Below are positions 1 to 13,029 of a stretch of DNA of 64,000 nt, piece by piece. The stretch is taken from NCBI GenBank assembly GCA_965153455.1, contig OZ234498.1, positions 12,772,001 through 12,836,000 of the forward strand. The letters are read 5' to 3'. Each line of letters opens with the position of its first letter. The stretch's first letter is position 1. Under the pieces are notes generated by a model. It saw only the letters and a program-made list of their open reading frames with translations, was not told the origin of the DNA and did not search any database. The position numbers and the translations under genes were made by a program. The DNA is from Sphagnum compactum (taxonomy: Eukaryota > Bryophyta > Sphagnopsida > Sphagnales).

Positions 1-2947
1 ATTTGATCAAGCAAAAATTTTAAGGCTATTGAAAAAGGACCAACTATGGAAGTGTTTTAGTTGTTGGAGTAGTTGAAGTCATCTCGGCAACTTCTATAAC
101 TTCTATTGTCATTTCTTGAAGTATTTTAAGAATTCATCATTTCAAATCGTGAATAGGTCAAATGCATTTTGAACTTGACTTTTTTTTGTACTCTAACAAC
201 ACATTCTTTCACCTTCTATTCCATTTGGTCTTCTTTACCTACACAAAAGCCTTACATTGTTTCAAAAGTTTTCATCCGTCAAAAGTTTCCAAACTTGTGA
301 CTACCTCCAACACCTCAATGAATTCACTAAGGTTCTCAACTACTATTGCTTGTGTGGATGTTCTCCTCTTCATGGAGGTGGTATTCATACTCTCTTTTCT
401 AGTTTCTACCCATTTCAATATGGCTTTCGAGAGAAATAAAAACTGCATGAGAAGTTCAAGAAAACTTTATTTTTAAGGTGCTTGGATTTGTAAAGCTCCA
501 ATCTTTTTTGTAGTGTGTATTCACTATTTGGGTGTAGCTCTTGTTCAATATTCTCCTTTTTTGTTCTCATGGCCACAAGTTGCAACATCTTGTTCCAATG
601 ATTCCATGGTGCACACACAAGAGTGCTCCCATGTAATGATCTTATATTGTTGTTGACATTGTCAAGGTGGTTCACATATAAAACATTTTACAAAGCTCTC
701 TATACTACACTACACTAAATTGCAAAGTCCAATTCAAAATTGCATGTGAATTTTATTTCATACGTAGTTTTCAATGACCTTAAAGGTACATTTTCAATGT
801 TCAACATCCTTGACACCTCTATATTAAATTGTGTTGGTAGCATTTAAAATATCATTAGAGATGTTTTTACAAGTTTATTTTCGTCTTCTTTTGTGTTCAA
901 TTTTAAGTTCTTCAAACATAATATGTTTGATTTTTGAAAAATTATAATTTCAATAAACCTTGAACCTAGCCTCTTGATCGAATCATATTAAGAATTGAAC
1001 ACAAAAAAAGTGTTATGTTAAAACCCAAACCAACAACATATTTATTGCATGTTTAAGTTTTTTAGGTAAAAAGTTTTTTTACAAAAATTTCAAGGGACAC
1101 AACTATTTTTCTTCAAAAATGTCATGAGTAAGTTTTTTAATAGTTATGTAATCACTTTAATTGTTTGCATAGCATGGGCACTACATAATGTGTAGGCTCA
1201 AATTGTACACAATTAGTTGTCCAACTCTTACTTAATGTTAAATTTTCAAACTATTTGCATCAAACAAACATTTGGGGGCGAAGGGGGGATATTAGGTGAG
1301 GGAATTTTTTTTCCCCACCCCATTATTATCTTTTTTTTAATATGCACATATTGTAACTGTCCTTTGTTTTCTAATAATTTGGTTTTGCTTCCAATTTCAA
1401 GACCTTACATTCATTTAATTTTTTAGTTTTACAACAGTGACTTGTCAAATTATAAATAGTTTGGCAATGTTTGGATGTCAAAGATTTTTCCTTGTTACAC
1501 ATGTGCACCATGTTTGATTTTCAAGGATTGAAGATCAATTCATGTAACATTTGAAAATCACTTTGTTTAGGATAAATGATAGATTCATGGAGTTTTACAT
1601 CCATCATTGTTGTTAGGCGATTATTATATTTTGTTGCATTGCATATTTTGACATGACTTGTGTCATTGGATTTGGCCACTACAAGCCTCCTTCACACCAT
1701 GTTATCCTAAATGAAGGGATTCTAGAAAATTTCTTCTAGAACTACAATAGTTCAATGCCACCAACAACCCGTATTAATTAAATGGTAAACATGGTTTTTG
1801 TTTTTTCCTTATCTAAGGGAAGATTTGTAGTTGATTTCAATGCAAGGAACACAAATAATTAAGCATTTAAAAACAAGTTATTGTTATTTTTAAAGCTTCA
1901 ACTTGTGTTGTTAGTGAAATTGACCCATATTCTCAGTTTCATGTTTCTTTGTCCATATCCTAAACCCTAAACCAAAATCAAATTTGCTACCACCTTATAG
2001 CCTTTCTATGAAGCTTGCTTGCAATGGGCAAAACAAGACAATGAGAAGCCATGGCAATAATAATAGCAATGGCAAGATTAAAAAATCAAAACAATGGGAT
2101 GGCAATGCATGAAGAGGAGGAACAATGGCAGTAACGTTCCAAGAACGTTAACCCTAACGTTCCAAGAATGTTGTAACCTTAATGAACTATTAACACCTTA
2201 ACAAGGCTGGAATCCTATAAAGACAACCTTACAACTAATGTATCATTCTATTACTATTTCATTTGTTAAAATTATTTTGTTTAGTGACTTACTATTATTA
2301 ATTCATTTATTAACCTACTAATTGAATTTACCAACAACCAATACCTTTAAATTTTAATACATATTTTTTTCCTATTTTTTTAATACCAAGGATCAACATA
2401 TATGACCCTAATATAGAACTAATGAAATTATATTTTTAATTCATAATCAACAACATTTCATCAAATCAAACATCACCAACAATTGATGACAAATAACTTG
2501 TTATGTTGTATTAAGCAAGCTAACCAAATTCAATTTGAAAGTTTTGTCATGTCATTGACATCTCATTCAACAATTGCTTATGACCAATAATCACACCAAG
2601 CTTCAATTGCATAACATTTGATGAAATGTGATCTAGTGATACAGGCATGTGCCATAGATATTCACAAAACCATTGTTTATGTTAACATGTTTACTTTGGA
2701 CATACAAGGGATCAGAAGTGCAAGTCACAAGTGTAAGTTAAAACCTTAAAATGGGGGCATTCCCAAAACAATGGTGTGAAGATGAGGTGGTAGCAAAATC
2801 ATGCCCCCACATTTTGGACCTGCCCCCCTCCCCTCCCCCACCCCCCAATGGATCTTTCATGATTGTAAAGCATTAGGCATGAACCTAAACATACATAGAT
2901 TAGAAGAAGGCTTGTTCCATACTTTAAGATTGGGAGGGATCTTAAAA
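1..2947. other. AT-rich intergenic DNA, no gene recognised
   Basis: No open frame here resembles a known protein and none is longer than about 100 codons. The stretch is AT-rich with many T and A runs. A short direct repeat of a palindromic motif (AACGTTCCAAGAACGTT, then AACGTTCCAAGAATGTT) lies at about 2134-2172. A telomere-like CCTAAACCCTAAACC occurs near 1960. A C-rich run lies near 2820-2845. Confidence 0.6.
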
Positions 2948-2959
2948 CTATGAGTAAGC

Positions 2960-3190
2960 AATTTGAGATATTTCAATTGATAGGTGGATATTAGGTAACT
3001 TAAGCAAGTGGGTAAGTATGTAGCCTAGGTAACATATGTATGTAGTAAATGTAGTAGGTAGAGAGATAGTTGGGTAGGTAGCATAGGTAAGTAAGTACAT
3101 TAAGTAAGTGGGTAGGTAGTTTAAGTAGGTAACTAGGTACATTGGGTAGGTAGCCTAGGTAGGTCTCTAATTGAGGTAAGTAGACCCCTT
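2960..3190. repeat. degenerate TAGG/TAAG tetranucleotide repeat
   Basis: The stretch is built of drifting GTAGGTAG, GTAAGTAG and GTTAGGTA units, with many substitutions but a persistent 4-bp rhythm. The open frame on the minus strand (2948-3142) is only a by-product of the repeat, giving Tyr/Leu/Pro/Thr-rich peptides. A second tract of the same kind lies at 7990-8610. Confidence 0.75.
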
Positions 3191-3831
3191 AGGTAAGCAC
3201 GAAGTCTCTAGGTGCAGTTTTAAAAAAAAGTAACGATGGTCAAAATCATAGAGCTCTAGGGCCTAATTTGGGGGACTTAAAACCTAGCCTTTAGGGTGAG
3301 ATAGCCAAATGAGGATGAGAAGGAGGGACTTTGAAGATAGCCTGCAAAGTAAGGGTGAGATGGCCAAGTGAGGATGAAAAGAGACCCAGGACTGGACCCC
3401 CACTGTACCCCTCACTGTACCCATGTCTCTACTAATATCCTCCTATTGTCTATTAGAGATAGCCTACTCACTCCCACAAGCTGCTGCCATCCGAATACTA
3501 TAAGAGAGTTGTAAGTGCTCCACCACTTTATACACCCGACTGGGCATCTCAGGCGTCTTGTACATCTGGTTTTTGGAACCATAGCCAGCAATGCTGCACT
3601 GAATTTTGTGCTGCAGGAGAACCTTTTGCGTGCAGTTGAATTCTTTAATCCGAGGCACCCCCACTTATGGCATAACAAACAATCTAGATTCTAGCTGAAC
3701 TTTGTACTTGGAACCGGCATCCAAGAGCACATAGCACAGCACAGCACGCCATCAGTGTGGCGCCACTAGTAAGCACATTTTGCTAGTTTTTACATTCTCA
3801 CTGTCTTGCTGATGTCACAATAAACTTCTCT

Positions 3832-4113
3832 CATTGCAAAAACCCTTAGCTCCCAGAGTTTAAAACTTCCCTTACTGCAAAAACCCCTAACTCCAAGAGT
3901 GTAAAACTTCCCTCATTGCAAAAATCCTTAGCTCAGAGAGTGTAAACCTTCCCTCATTGCAAAAACCCTTAGCTCGGAGAGTGTAACTAAACCTTCCCTC
4001 ATTGCCAAAACCCTTAGCTTGGAGACTGTAAACCTTCCCTCATTGCAAAAACTCCTAGCTCAAAGAGAGTGTAAAACTTTAGTCATTGCAATAACCCTTA
4101 GCTCGGAGAGTGT
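3832..4113. repeat. tandem array of about 42 bp, seven copies
   Basis: Seven copies begin with CATTGCAAAAACCC or a close variant at 3832, 3873, 3914, 3955, 4000, 4041 and 4084, giving periods of 41-45 bp. Each unit continues with CTTAGCTC, a GAGAGTGTAAA core and CTTCCCT. Copies differ by several substitutions and small indels, so the array is old. No open reading frame runs through it. Confidence 0.85.
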
Positions 4114-4149
4114 GGATTATGGACGGTTGTAAAAAAAGTAATAGAAACA

Positions 4150-6245
4150 AAAAAACACATCATCATAAAAAAAACATCCTCAAGCAACTTTTAGTACAAT
4201 ACCCTAGTACAAGTCACCAGCACCCATGTTGGTACCAGCTTCACCTTTTGGAGTGAGACATCTTAGTGATCATATTTTTAGCTCAAAAATGTTGTTAGAT
4301 TTGAACTGAGAGAGAGTGATTTAGTCTAAGCATGAGATATCGGTAAAAACTTTAGAAATAATTTAAAGATTTTAGAATCACTATTGGTTATACTGATTCC
4401 ACCCAAGACATGTCTGGGCAGCTTTAACACAATTCTCTGTGGAACAAGTAAATAAAGTCTGAAGATTTCATGTTTGTGCCAAAATGGGTACATAACTTAA
4501 TGAATCCAAGCAGGTAGCTATTAGCTAGTAGAACTTTTCCAGGTTTTCAAAATCGGAGCAGTGAATAGCATAGACTAATAATCCACGTGCAATCGCACGG
4601 CAACTAATTCTAGTCCCCTGTCAACAAGGTCAACACAACATGTGAGCCTTAATATGGCTGCCCAATGAAATCTAATGCACGTTGTGCTTGCCCTCTCCTC
4701 CCCCCTCCCACTCAGCGGCTGTTGCCAGACACCTAACGTACTACCTTGGCAGATTCGACACTAATTGGATTATTTACAGAGAGATGCTGAAATTTTCGAA
4801 ACATTTATTTTTTTCCAAAGAAAAATAGTTTGTGAATGAAAATTGGACAAAATCTATTCAGGAAACCAACTTGCTTGGATTTTTCTCAGAGATTGTTGGC
4901 AGTTGGGATTTGAACCCAAAACAAAATTTAACAGTCAACTTTGAAAGAGCAGCAAGCCTGATTCTTTGTACCCAAGTTGCAATGCACTCACTACTACTTA
5001 GCCTATTATTGCTCATCATCATCATCATCATCAGCTCTCATGGATAGCTTGAGGCTCCTGCCAACATACGCTCACTCTTTTCATTGCAGCAGAGTGCACA
5101 ATGATTAGGGACAAAGGCAAAATAGAAAAGCATGGTCCAGAGACAGAATCTGAACCATTGATGGACAGAATATCTATCTATCACAATGGTGAGCAGCATT
5201 ACTGGGACACATGTATGACTTCATACAAAAAGGCATCACTTATGTGATACAGTGGGTGGAATACTTATCCCATTGAGCAACAAGTTGCCCACTTGTAATG
5301 TCCACAATAGCAAAAGTGGATTAGAAGCTTCCTTCCTCTGTTATTGAGACCCAATATTACAAAGTTAGTTTTTGTACTATGGTGCAGTCGAGCCCCTGCC
5401 CATTACGGACGAGGTGACCAGCAGGGAGAGGGGTGCTGGTTACCAGACATAACCATCCCTTGTGAGAATCAAGATGTTCTCTTTTCATTTATCCATGGAA
5501 TAGTTGTTATGAAATGTTGATCCAAAGCAGCAAAGGGTTACAAAATCATTTGGGTTGATGAGAGTTTTAAGTGTGTACTAGTTGCAAAAAATATTTTGCA
5601 ACTCCACTTGTTCTTTTCAACTATGTTTTATAGTATGTACCTTGTGTTAATTAGTAAGTTGCTAATGAAATGGAGGTCAAAAATTAGGAGTTGTATCCTT
5701 GCAACTTGATAGTCAATCAGAGCGTAATTGAGATTCTCACTCACAAGGGATCATTCTATTGAGTAAGGCACCAAGTCAGCTAATTGCTAGGTGATGCATC
5801 AGCAACATAATGGGCAAGAGTGAAATCATTCCATGACATTAAGGAAACCTGGGGTGGCAGATTCAACAATTTTTACAAAAAAGAAACTTTTGGTCACGAT
5901 TATGAGTGTATGATTGTCACCCCAAGCTTTATGTGCTATATAGTGTGGTCAAGAAAATGGCATAATCTGCCACTGTAGACCTTAATGTATACACTAACCT
6001 TTACTCAATCCCCCTTAGATTTATGGCTTCCTGGGGGAAAGGACAGAGGAAGGGGAGAGGGGGTGATGGCCACATGGATTGGCATTAACGCAAGTCCTAA
6101 ATCTGAGTTTAAGTTTATTGAGGATAATGGGCTTGAGTGACCCAGCACTCACCAGTGCACCATCCAAAAAATCCCGTTCTGGGATTTCATGGATGGGACG
6201 AAACTATCCTCCCAGGGGTCAGTTGCTTGGTCAGTTAAGAAAATT
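4150..6245. other. intergenic DNA, no gene recognised
   Basis: No convincing coding exon is seen. Contents include an ATC/TCA trinucleotide run at about 5013-5033 and AT-rich DNA of ordinary complexity. A segment near 6135-6165 (GACCCAGCACTCACCAGTGCACCATCC) resembles one near 27968-27996 (GACCCAGCAGCCATCAGTGCACCATCC), so both probably belong to an unidentified dispersed repeat. Confidence 0.5.
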
Positions 6246-6322
6246 TCCCTCTGAAACTTCTTTTTTTTTCTTTTTTTTCTTTTTTTCCGGGCCTCCCCTT
6301 TTATCTTTATTTTTCTCCAACA

Positions 6323-6342
6323 AACCTAAACCCTAAACCCTA
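6323..6342. repeat. interstitial telomere-like repeat
   Basis: The sequence reads AACCTAAACCCTAAACCCTA, two to three units of the plant telomere heptamer CCCTAAA. It follows a long T-rich run (6260-6290). Such short tracts also occur as telo-box promoter elements, but no gene start is evident nearby. Confidence 0.6.
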
Positions 6343-6553
6343 CCACCCTTCCTCCTACCAACCCATCTACCTCCCTCATCCTACTGACCCACCCTCCTCA
6401 CACTCCTCTTGGAGTCATTCCATCACCAATGGGTTGAGCGTTTGGGTTTAGGGAGCTTAGAGCTTGGAGCTTGAGAAGCGAAGAGTTTGGAAGCATGAGC
6501 TTAAAGGTAAGCACCCTATTTTCTTTTTTCTTTTTCTTTTTTCTTTTGGTTTT

Positions 6554-6760
6554 GGTGGGCACCATCGCCAACTTTCGATAGAGGCTAGTTCCCCCTTTTT
6601 TTCCTTTTGCTTTGTTGCTTCTGGGTGCAGGTGGGCTACATCACCAACTTTCAACAGCGAGGGAGCTGAAGCTCCCTCTTTTTTTTCTTTTTGTTTTGTT
6701 GCTTATGGGTGTAGGTGGGTGCCATTGCCCCACATAATGATCATCAATGCACACTGTTTG
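6554..6760. repeat. diverged tandem repeat, period about 76-84 bp
   Basis: The start motif GGTGGGC/T followed by ACCATCGCCAACTTTC-like sequence occurs at 6554, 6630 and 6714. Each unit contains a T-rich core and ends in TTTGTTGCTTCTGGGTGCA or a variant. The third copy is partial. The open frames on both strands here arise from this duplication. Confidence 0.65.
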
Positions 6761-6769
6761 AAAGGTGCA

Positions 6770-7930
6770 AAATGTAATACCTGCCTTAGGCCGTAAAACC
6801 CATGTTGGTTGTGGGGAGTAAATACATTATTCGCATTTGGGTATGAAAAAATCAAACTACAAAGAGATATTGAATATGAAATACCCAAGTAAAGGTATAA
6901 AACCTTTATTTATGGTTGTATACTTAGTGAAACTTGACGCCCATTCTATATCCAATAGCTAGGAAATGAAAAGAGGTTGAATTGTGAAAATATAAACACA
7001 AAACAAAATAAAAAGAAACAAATGCATACCTTTAGGAATAAAAGATGACAACATTCCACCAAAGTTTGTAGTCCTAATTGAAAACACAACCCTAAAAGGT
7101 CATAACTTGTACAAAAATGGGTTAGAAAATATTGAATTCTAACAACTATGGAACATATGGAAACAAAGGAGATTCATAATTATGTTATAGATTTAAACAA
7201 GTGATAAGATCAAAAACCAATATAATGAGCAAAGTCTAAAGTATAAACCTTAAGCCCTGAAATATATGAACCAAATTCCTAAACACTAAATCATAAGGCA
7301 TAACCCAAAAAATCCAAATGATATTTTGCCATAAGCCTTATTACAACCCTAACTATACAAACCTTAACAAAAGAAAGTCCTAATGATATATGCCCTAAAC
7401 CTAAAAAATTATACAAACTATACAAATTATATAATGCAAAACAAACAAATTTAAAAGAACATAGGAAAAAATTTAAAAACCAAACTTTAAAGCTTTTAAA
7501 CTATAAATATTTATTGATAAAAAAAAAAACCTTAATCTTAAAAAACAATCAAATAGATTTCTAAAAAACAAAAAGATAGGATATGTCTCTTAACTTTGTG
7601 TGATCGTTCCAACCTAATTTTTTCCAGTCTTTTTGAAGAAGATATAGAATGAAATTGTATTACTTCACATATGTCTAAACTTTAAATTTCCAAAAATTTA
7701 GCTTAGTTTAGGTTAATTACTATACATTTGTGAAAAACTTGTTAATTAATTTGTGTCCCAACCCTAAACTTAAACCATAATCCAATAGTACATATTTATA
7801 ATAATTACATGAAAAGATGTATTGTAATGTCCATGCCATAATAAATTAGGTAAACAAAATTTTGTAAAATATGCATTAACTAAACAAAAATAGCTGCAAT
7901 TATGGCATTATTTCCATTATAAATTGTTTG
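6770..7930. other. AT-rich intergenic DNA
   Basis: Very AT-rich with many A runs. No open frame above 60 codons looks like a protein, and no RNA gene was recognised. Confidence 0.6.
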
Positions 7931-7989
7931 TAATACCTACATATGGGGACCTATGTTCATCATCCATGAACTAGGGCAAACCTCAATAA

Positions 7990-8610
7990 ATTGATAGGTA
8001 GGATTGGAGGGGGGGTTGGAAAAAATGAATAGGTAGTTAATTAGGTATTTGGCTACGTAAGAAACGTATATAGGTAGGTAAGCATAGTGGATAGGTAGGA
8101 AGGTGGGTGCATAGGTAGGTAAGTAGGTATATAGGCAAGTTAGTAAGTAAAAAGGAAGTTCAAGGAGCAAGGTAGATAGGTTACTAAGGTAGGTAGGCAA
8201 ATTAATAGGTAAGAAGAAAGTTACATTAGCAAGGTAGTTAGGTAGATAGGCAAATTAGTAGGTAGGAAACAAGTTGCCTTATCAAGGTGGCTAGGTTTGT
8301 AAAATATTTATGTTAATAAGGTGGTTGTGTATATAGGGTAGCTAGGTCAATAGGGTAAGCAGTTAGTACAGTGGTTAAGTTAGTAGGGAAGTTAAATCAA
8401 TAGGGTATGTAATTAATAGGGTAGCTAGGTTAATAGGGTAAGTAGTTAGTATAGTAGCTAAGTTAGTAGGATAAGTAGTTAGTATAGTAACTAGGTTAGT
8501 AGGATAACTAGTTATTAGGGTAGTTATGTTAGTAGGGGATAATAAGTAAGGTACCAAGGTTCGTGCAATACTTATGAACGTAGGAAGGTGAGTAGGGTAG
8601 CAATGTGTGA
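7990..8610. repeat. long degenerate TAGG/TTAG simple repeat
   Basis: About 600 bp made of drifting GGTAGGTA, TAGTTAGT and TAGGGTAG units. It is the larger of two such tracts; the other is at 2960-3190. Minus-strand frames such as 8375-8632 read as Thr/Tyr/Pro/Leu-rich repeats and are artefacts of the repeat. Confidence 0.75.
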
Positions 8611-8898
8611 AGGGAAAATAGCCAAGAACCAACCAAAATAAATAAATAAAATACAGTGGTCAGCAACAAAAAGAAATGAATTGTGATGAACCCCATCTGG
8701 CGTTGAATGAAAAAACGTAACCCATCCAGTGGATAGAACGACCAATTAGTGCATTGGTGGTTGTTGGTTCACTCTAGCCCAAAGTTTTGAGCCTCCACAC
8801 AAGCAAAATGTAAACCAAACTTTGCAAATCGTTTGTGTGCATTTCAAAAGCCTTTTGCAAAAATTGGATTTTCTTTTTAGCAAAGTGCACGAGCACTA

Positions 8899-9125
8899 CT
8901 ACAACATGGGCACATTGCATGATGTGTCATTTCATTAAATTGTCATTCAAATGGAAATGATAGGATGAGATTTCATATGATCACAACAACACATTGTCTG
9001 ATCACACACGATGCACATCCAATTTCATGCAACACACATCCTGCTACACGCGATCAATGAAAATGGTTTCATTTCAAATATCTTACAAGTGTTCAAATTT
9101 GGTTCAAATAAAGATCACATTCAAA
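8899..9125. repeat. dispersed repeat family B, copy 1
   Basis: This segment matches 12862-13020 in order. Shared blocks include the GATAGGATGAGATTTCA / GATGGGATGATATTTCA pair, CACATTG..TGATCACACA, GATGCACATC, and ATCAATGAAA..TGGTTTCATTTCAAA followed by GTTCAAATAAA. Divergence is high and there are indels. No coding potential is seen, and its class is unknown. Confidence 0.6.
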
Positions 9126-9129
9126 TATG

Positions 9130-9590
9130 AAGATGGCACTTTCCATTCATCATTTTTTATTAACCATTGCAACAAATGGTTTAAAAGTAAATAAATATAA
9201 TACTTTAACTAGAAATTATAATTATTGAATATTTCATATAACCAAAATAACCTTGTCGAAGCTTTTATGAAGGTCTTGAATCTCATATTGAATTTAAGCA
9301 CCTTTAGAACATTGAATGTCAATTTAAGGGGGGAAAAAAAAATTCACTTTGAGTTACTCCCAATCTAAAGTGAAGAGAATATTAAATCTGATTTGTGAAA
9401 CATTTTTGACCTTCAAAGACCTTTCTTCAAAATGGTTTGAACATTTGTAAGAAAAAATTGAACAAATTTTGGTAAAATTTCCAAGATCATGTTTTAATTT
9501 TCCTCATTTGAAATTTGAGAAAGAAAGGGCAAGTCATGAAAGCTTGGGTTCCAACAAATTGAAAAAGAATATGATAAATAAGACATTAAT
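9130..9590. other. AT-rich intergenic DNA
   Basis: No gene or clear repeat was recognised between the family B repeat and the SINE-like segment. Confidence 0.5.
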
Positions 9591-9599
9591 TAGCATGTG

Positions 9600-9700
9600 G
9601 TCTTTGTGGTTTGATGGTTTAGGCATTAGCTATTCTTCCAAAAGGTCATGGGTTCATGTATGTACGGCTTATAGTATGAGGCTATTGTCCATATAGTTAG
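9600..9700 (+). repeat. tRNA-like SINE head (candidate)
   Basis: The stretch TGGTTTGATGGTTTAGGC resembles a pol III A box. About 40 bp downstream, ATGGGTTCATG resembles a B box. A similar pair lies on the minus strand at 20600-20690 (TGGTTGGATGGCAAAGGC, then GAAGGTTCAAATCT). No cloverleaf folds around it, so it is not a functional tRNA. A decayed tRNA-derived SINE is the best reading. Confidence 0.35.
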
Positions 9701-10018
9701 TTATATGGTGTCATCATGCCTTTCTAAAAAAAATGGATATTTATAAATTTCTTTTAGAAATAAATAACTTATTTTTAAAAAATTGTTGCTTCTCAATAAT
9801 TTGAGATTAAAATTAACTCCAAACAATTTCAGTGTTGCCAACAGCAACATGTTACATAATACTTAAGGATCCCTCTCTTCCCAGTCTCATAATAATAATT
9901 AATTAATAATAGAGATATCCACAAACTCACCCTGTCTTCACCCTGTTTTTGGGCCTCCTTTCACCTCCTGACCCCTCTTTTAGTGGTATCCGTAAAGTAA
10001 GGAAATTTTATTAATTCT

Positions 10019-10316
10019 CAGTATGAAATGCTGAATCTCAGCAATTAATTTAATGCACAAGATTCGAGAGGAATTCTAGTAGCTGTACAAGTAGGAGCAG
10101 TGGAAATCTATGTAGCAGCAGCAGTGGAGGCGCTCAGGAAAAAAGAACGACAGGGTGAAACTCAGGAACCACCATCATAATTGCTGAGTTTTGTGAGTTT
10201 CACCCACATCGAACGCTAATGTACTTTTTTGCAGGTTTTTTGCGAATCTGACACTGTGCAGTGTATATGAATGACCAAACTCAGGGTACTGGTGCTGTCT
10301 TTTCCTGACTTTAGCG
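10019..10316. repeat. dispersed repeat family C, copy 1, with internal hairpin
   Basis: This is collinear with 16322-16590. Both begin GTATGAAAT and share ATTAA..TTAATGCAC, a CAGCAGCAGTG block, CTCAGGAAAA/TTCAGGAAAA, GACAGGG, GTGTACTTTTTT-like and CCTGACTTTA blocks. Each copy holds a perfect hairpin in its middle. Here GTGAAACTC (10155-10163) pairs with GAGTTTCAC (10195-10203). The stem sequence differs in copy 2 but the pairing is kept. Confidence 0.65.
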
Positions 10317-10319
10317 ATA

Positions 10320-12860
10320 TCTCTAATACCTAGTAGAAAAGTTTGGGAAGATTCTGATCAGCTGCTACCTCGTCATGTGGCAATAATATGTTCATAGTTC
10401 ATAAGTTTTGGAAGATACCTACTTTAGATGGTGTGTTGTTGCACCTCGCCATCAGCTTCTTGTCCTGTTCCAACATGTCTACAACATTCTGCTGCTGCAA
10501 ACTAGGATAGGGGCATGTGATGATGGCAGGCCATTCCTCCCTGAGTGCAGTTTTAATTTATGAGCAGTTTGACCTTGATCAAGTTTGTTTGTTTGTGGGT
10601 TTTGCTTCCCATCTGCAAGGACTTTTGCACATACAAATTGATGAAAGGTTGTCTTCTTCTTACTACTATTATTTTTGTTTGCTCTTCATAATTTCATCAT
10701 TGTCTCTTCTACCCTTTCAAGTTGTCCTTTTAATTGCATTGTTGCAGGTTGAGTGGTCTCTTCTCTCTTCTCCTCTTACCTTACTGCTTTGTGTGATAGG
10801 TGCAGCTGAACTTGTACACAAACTAATGTAGACAGATGTGTTGCTAATGACCTATCTATCTAGTAAAATGTTAGACAATGTGGAGCCCTTGCCACCCCCC
10901 AGTTCCAGTGTTTTATTCTTCAATTTTGTGAAGTTGCTCAAGTGGTGAACATCCATATAAAAATATGTAGAGCCAAATTTGGCAATATTCAAAATATATG
11001 AAAGTAGAGATATCTTCAGCACCCTTCCATGTTGTAGGCAATTGTGGTGATTTTTGGTGAATTTTTTGAATTTCTTTTCACCTTTTGATGAGTTTTTTCC
11101 CAAAAAAAAGGGGGAGGGGGGGATTTGTAACAGAATGTTTTTTCAAGATTTTTTTTTGGAAAAATGGTGAAAATTAAAAGGAGAACTTGAAAGGGGAGAC
11201 AATGATGTTTGTTGCATTTAAGGAGAAATTGAAAGGGGACACAATGATGTTCAAGTTGCATTCAAGTTCTATGTTTGTAATGGATCAAACTTGAGTCCCT
11301 CATGAGTTATCACCACAAGCCCAAAAGGCAATTGAAAGACCTTAAGTTCAAAGTTCAAACCACTCTACTTTGCTCACAACAACTACTACATAATTCATTG
11401 CAATTGTAATTGAAACCTAATTGAAGAACTAACTTATTTTCAAAATTTGAATTTGAACTTGAATTGAGGTGCTATCCCATTTTAGAAAGGTTCAGGTTGT
11501 TTAGGTACATAAATATAGTTTTAATAAAATACATATAAACTTGGCATTATATTTAAACAATTTACTGCATTTGAATGATTATACATGAATAATATTACAT
11601 AATCTTTATCTTGAATCGTGTGCACTAATCAAACAAACTAATATAACACCCCTCAAAAAAAATGGTTTAGTTGTGTGTAACGGAGATGGAACTGGACCTT
11701 GCCTCAAACCATGTCACCTCTAAAGTTTTGAAAATGACTAGAACCAAGGATTTTAAAATCCAAAAAACCCGTCTCAAGACTTGATCAAAGGTTCCATCAA
11801 AAACCAAAAAACGTTAGAACCAAGATTGAAGGTTCCTTTTGAAATCAAGATCAAACAACCGTGGTTTACACTAGACCCCAAACAATTGTTCAGTGTTCAA
11901 GTTGCAAATGTTTCACAAATTTGCTATCAAATAGCATATTTTCTTGAAAACATGGAACGCAATTTTTATAAAAAAAATATTGTTGGGTGCCTATCCTTTG
12001 ACAAGCATGTTAAAGAAGGCTTTTTACTTTTATTATATAATATTTTTGAACATGTAAGGCCAACCAAAATCTCAACCATGCCACGACCATGGTTCCAATA
12101 CAACGTGGATAATAAAATGGTAGGAAAGGCCCACTTCAAAAATATTCAAAAAGGGATAGCATCAAATTTGGGAACCCACACAGTCTTCCCATGTATCTTC
12201 AAAAGGAATAGATTTCCATAAATGGACATTTTTCAATGTACATTTCATAAGGTGGTATAGTATAGATTAGTGACGCCTTCAATTATAGCACAAGACAACC
12301 AAAGAAGTCAACCCACAACTTGCATAAAGTAGGCAAATATCAAATTGGCAATTCTTGGGGAGGTCGTTCTTGTAGATTTTAAGAATAACCTAAGATAAAA
12401 GGGTATTTTTTAGTTTTCTATGAAATAATAACATATATTAAATATATTTTAGATATGTTTTAAATATATTTTCATAATGAATTATTGACACCCTATTCAC
12501 ATTTTAAAAATTTATAAATGATTTATTTTTCATAAGTCACACATTATTTTTTTGCACGTTGTTTGGAATAAAATGAAAATGACCTCCCCAATTGGCAATT
12601 GCATATGATCAAATAAGCGAAAGGTGGAAACACTTTTCATGTCATGCATGCATATGACCTATCATTCACTATTTGCAAAAGAAAATTACCATACATAACA
12701 CAAATCCTTGTGAATTCAACCACTATTTATGCTGCCCTGTATTGCACACAAATTTACACTTAAGGGACATATATTGTCAAATAAAATCATCTATGTAATT
12801 TTGAAATTTTATTTGATTTTTAATTTATTTATTTATTTTTTACCACATTGAATGCAAAAC
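10320..12860. other. intergenic DNA with two unassigned open frames
   Basis: Two frames stand out by length only: 10517-10831 (+, 104 codons, hydrophobic) and 11781-12221 (+, 146 codons). Neither shows a motif I recognise, neither has evident splice partners, and both lie in AT-rich sequence. I do not call them genes. The rest is low-complexity AT-rich DNA, including a G-rich run near 11108-11120. Confidence 0.4.
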
Positions 12861-12861
12861 A

Positions 12862-13020
12862 AGGCCCACCATAAAAATGATGGGATGATATTTCACATTA
12901 CCAAAATAACACATGTGCACATTGCCTCATCACACAAAATGCACATCACATTACAAGACATCAATGAAAGATGATTTCATTTCAAACATGTTTGTCTTAA
13001 ATTTTGTTCAAATAAAATTT
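12862..13020. repeat. dispersed repeat family B, copy 2
   Basis: Shorter copy of the element at 8899-9125, in the same orientation. It carries ATGATGGGATGATATTTCA, CACATTGCCTCATCACACA, AATGCACATCACATT and ATCAATGAAAGATGATTTCA. The inner part of copy 1 is reduced here. Confidence 0.6.
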
Positions 13021-13029
13021 GACTTGGCC

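Noticed and set aside
3464-3664. Protein-like minus-strand frame (GVPRIKEFNCTQKVLLQHKI...)
   Set aside because: It reads with a natural residue mix but I recognise no family, flanking exons or splice sites; 66 codons alone are not enough.
4890-4925. Possible tRNA T-arm (GGGTTCAAATCCC on minus strand)
   Set aside because: No A box, anticodon arm or acceptor stem can be paired at the right distances.
8375-8632. Thr/Tyr/Leu/Pro repeat protein on minus strand
   Set aside because: It is a direct translation of the degenerate TAGG simple repeat.
10197-10213. CCCACATCGA resembles the plant snRNA upstream element
   Set aside because: No TATA box at the required spacing and no snRNA-like sequence downstream; the matching repeat copy lacks the word.
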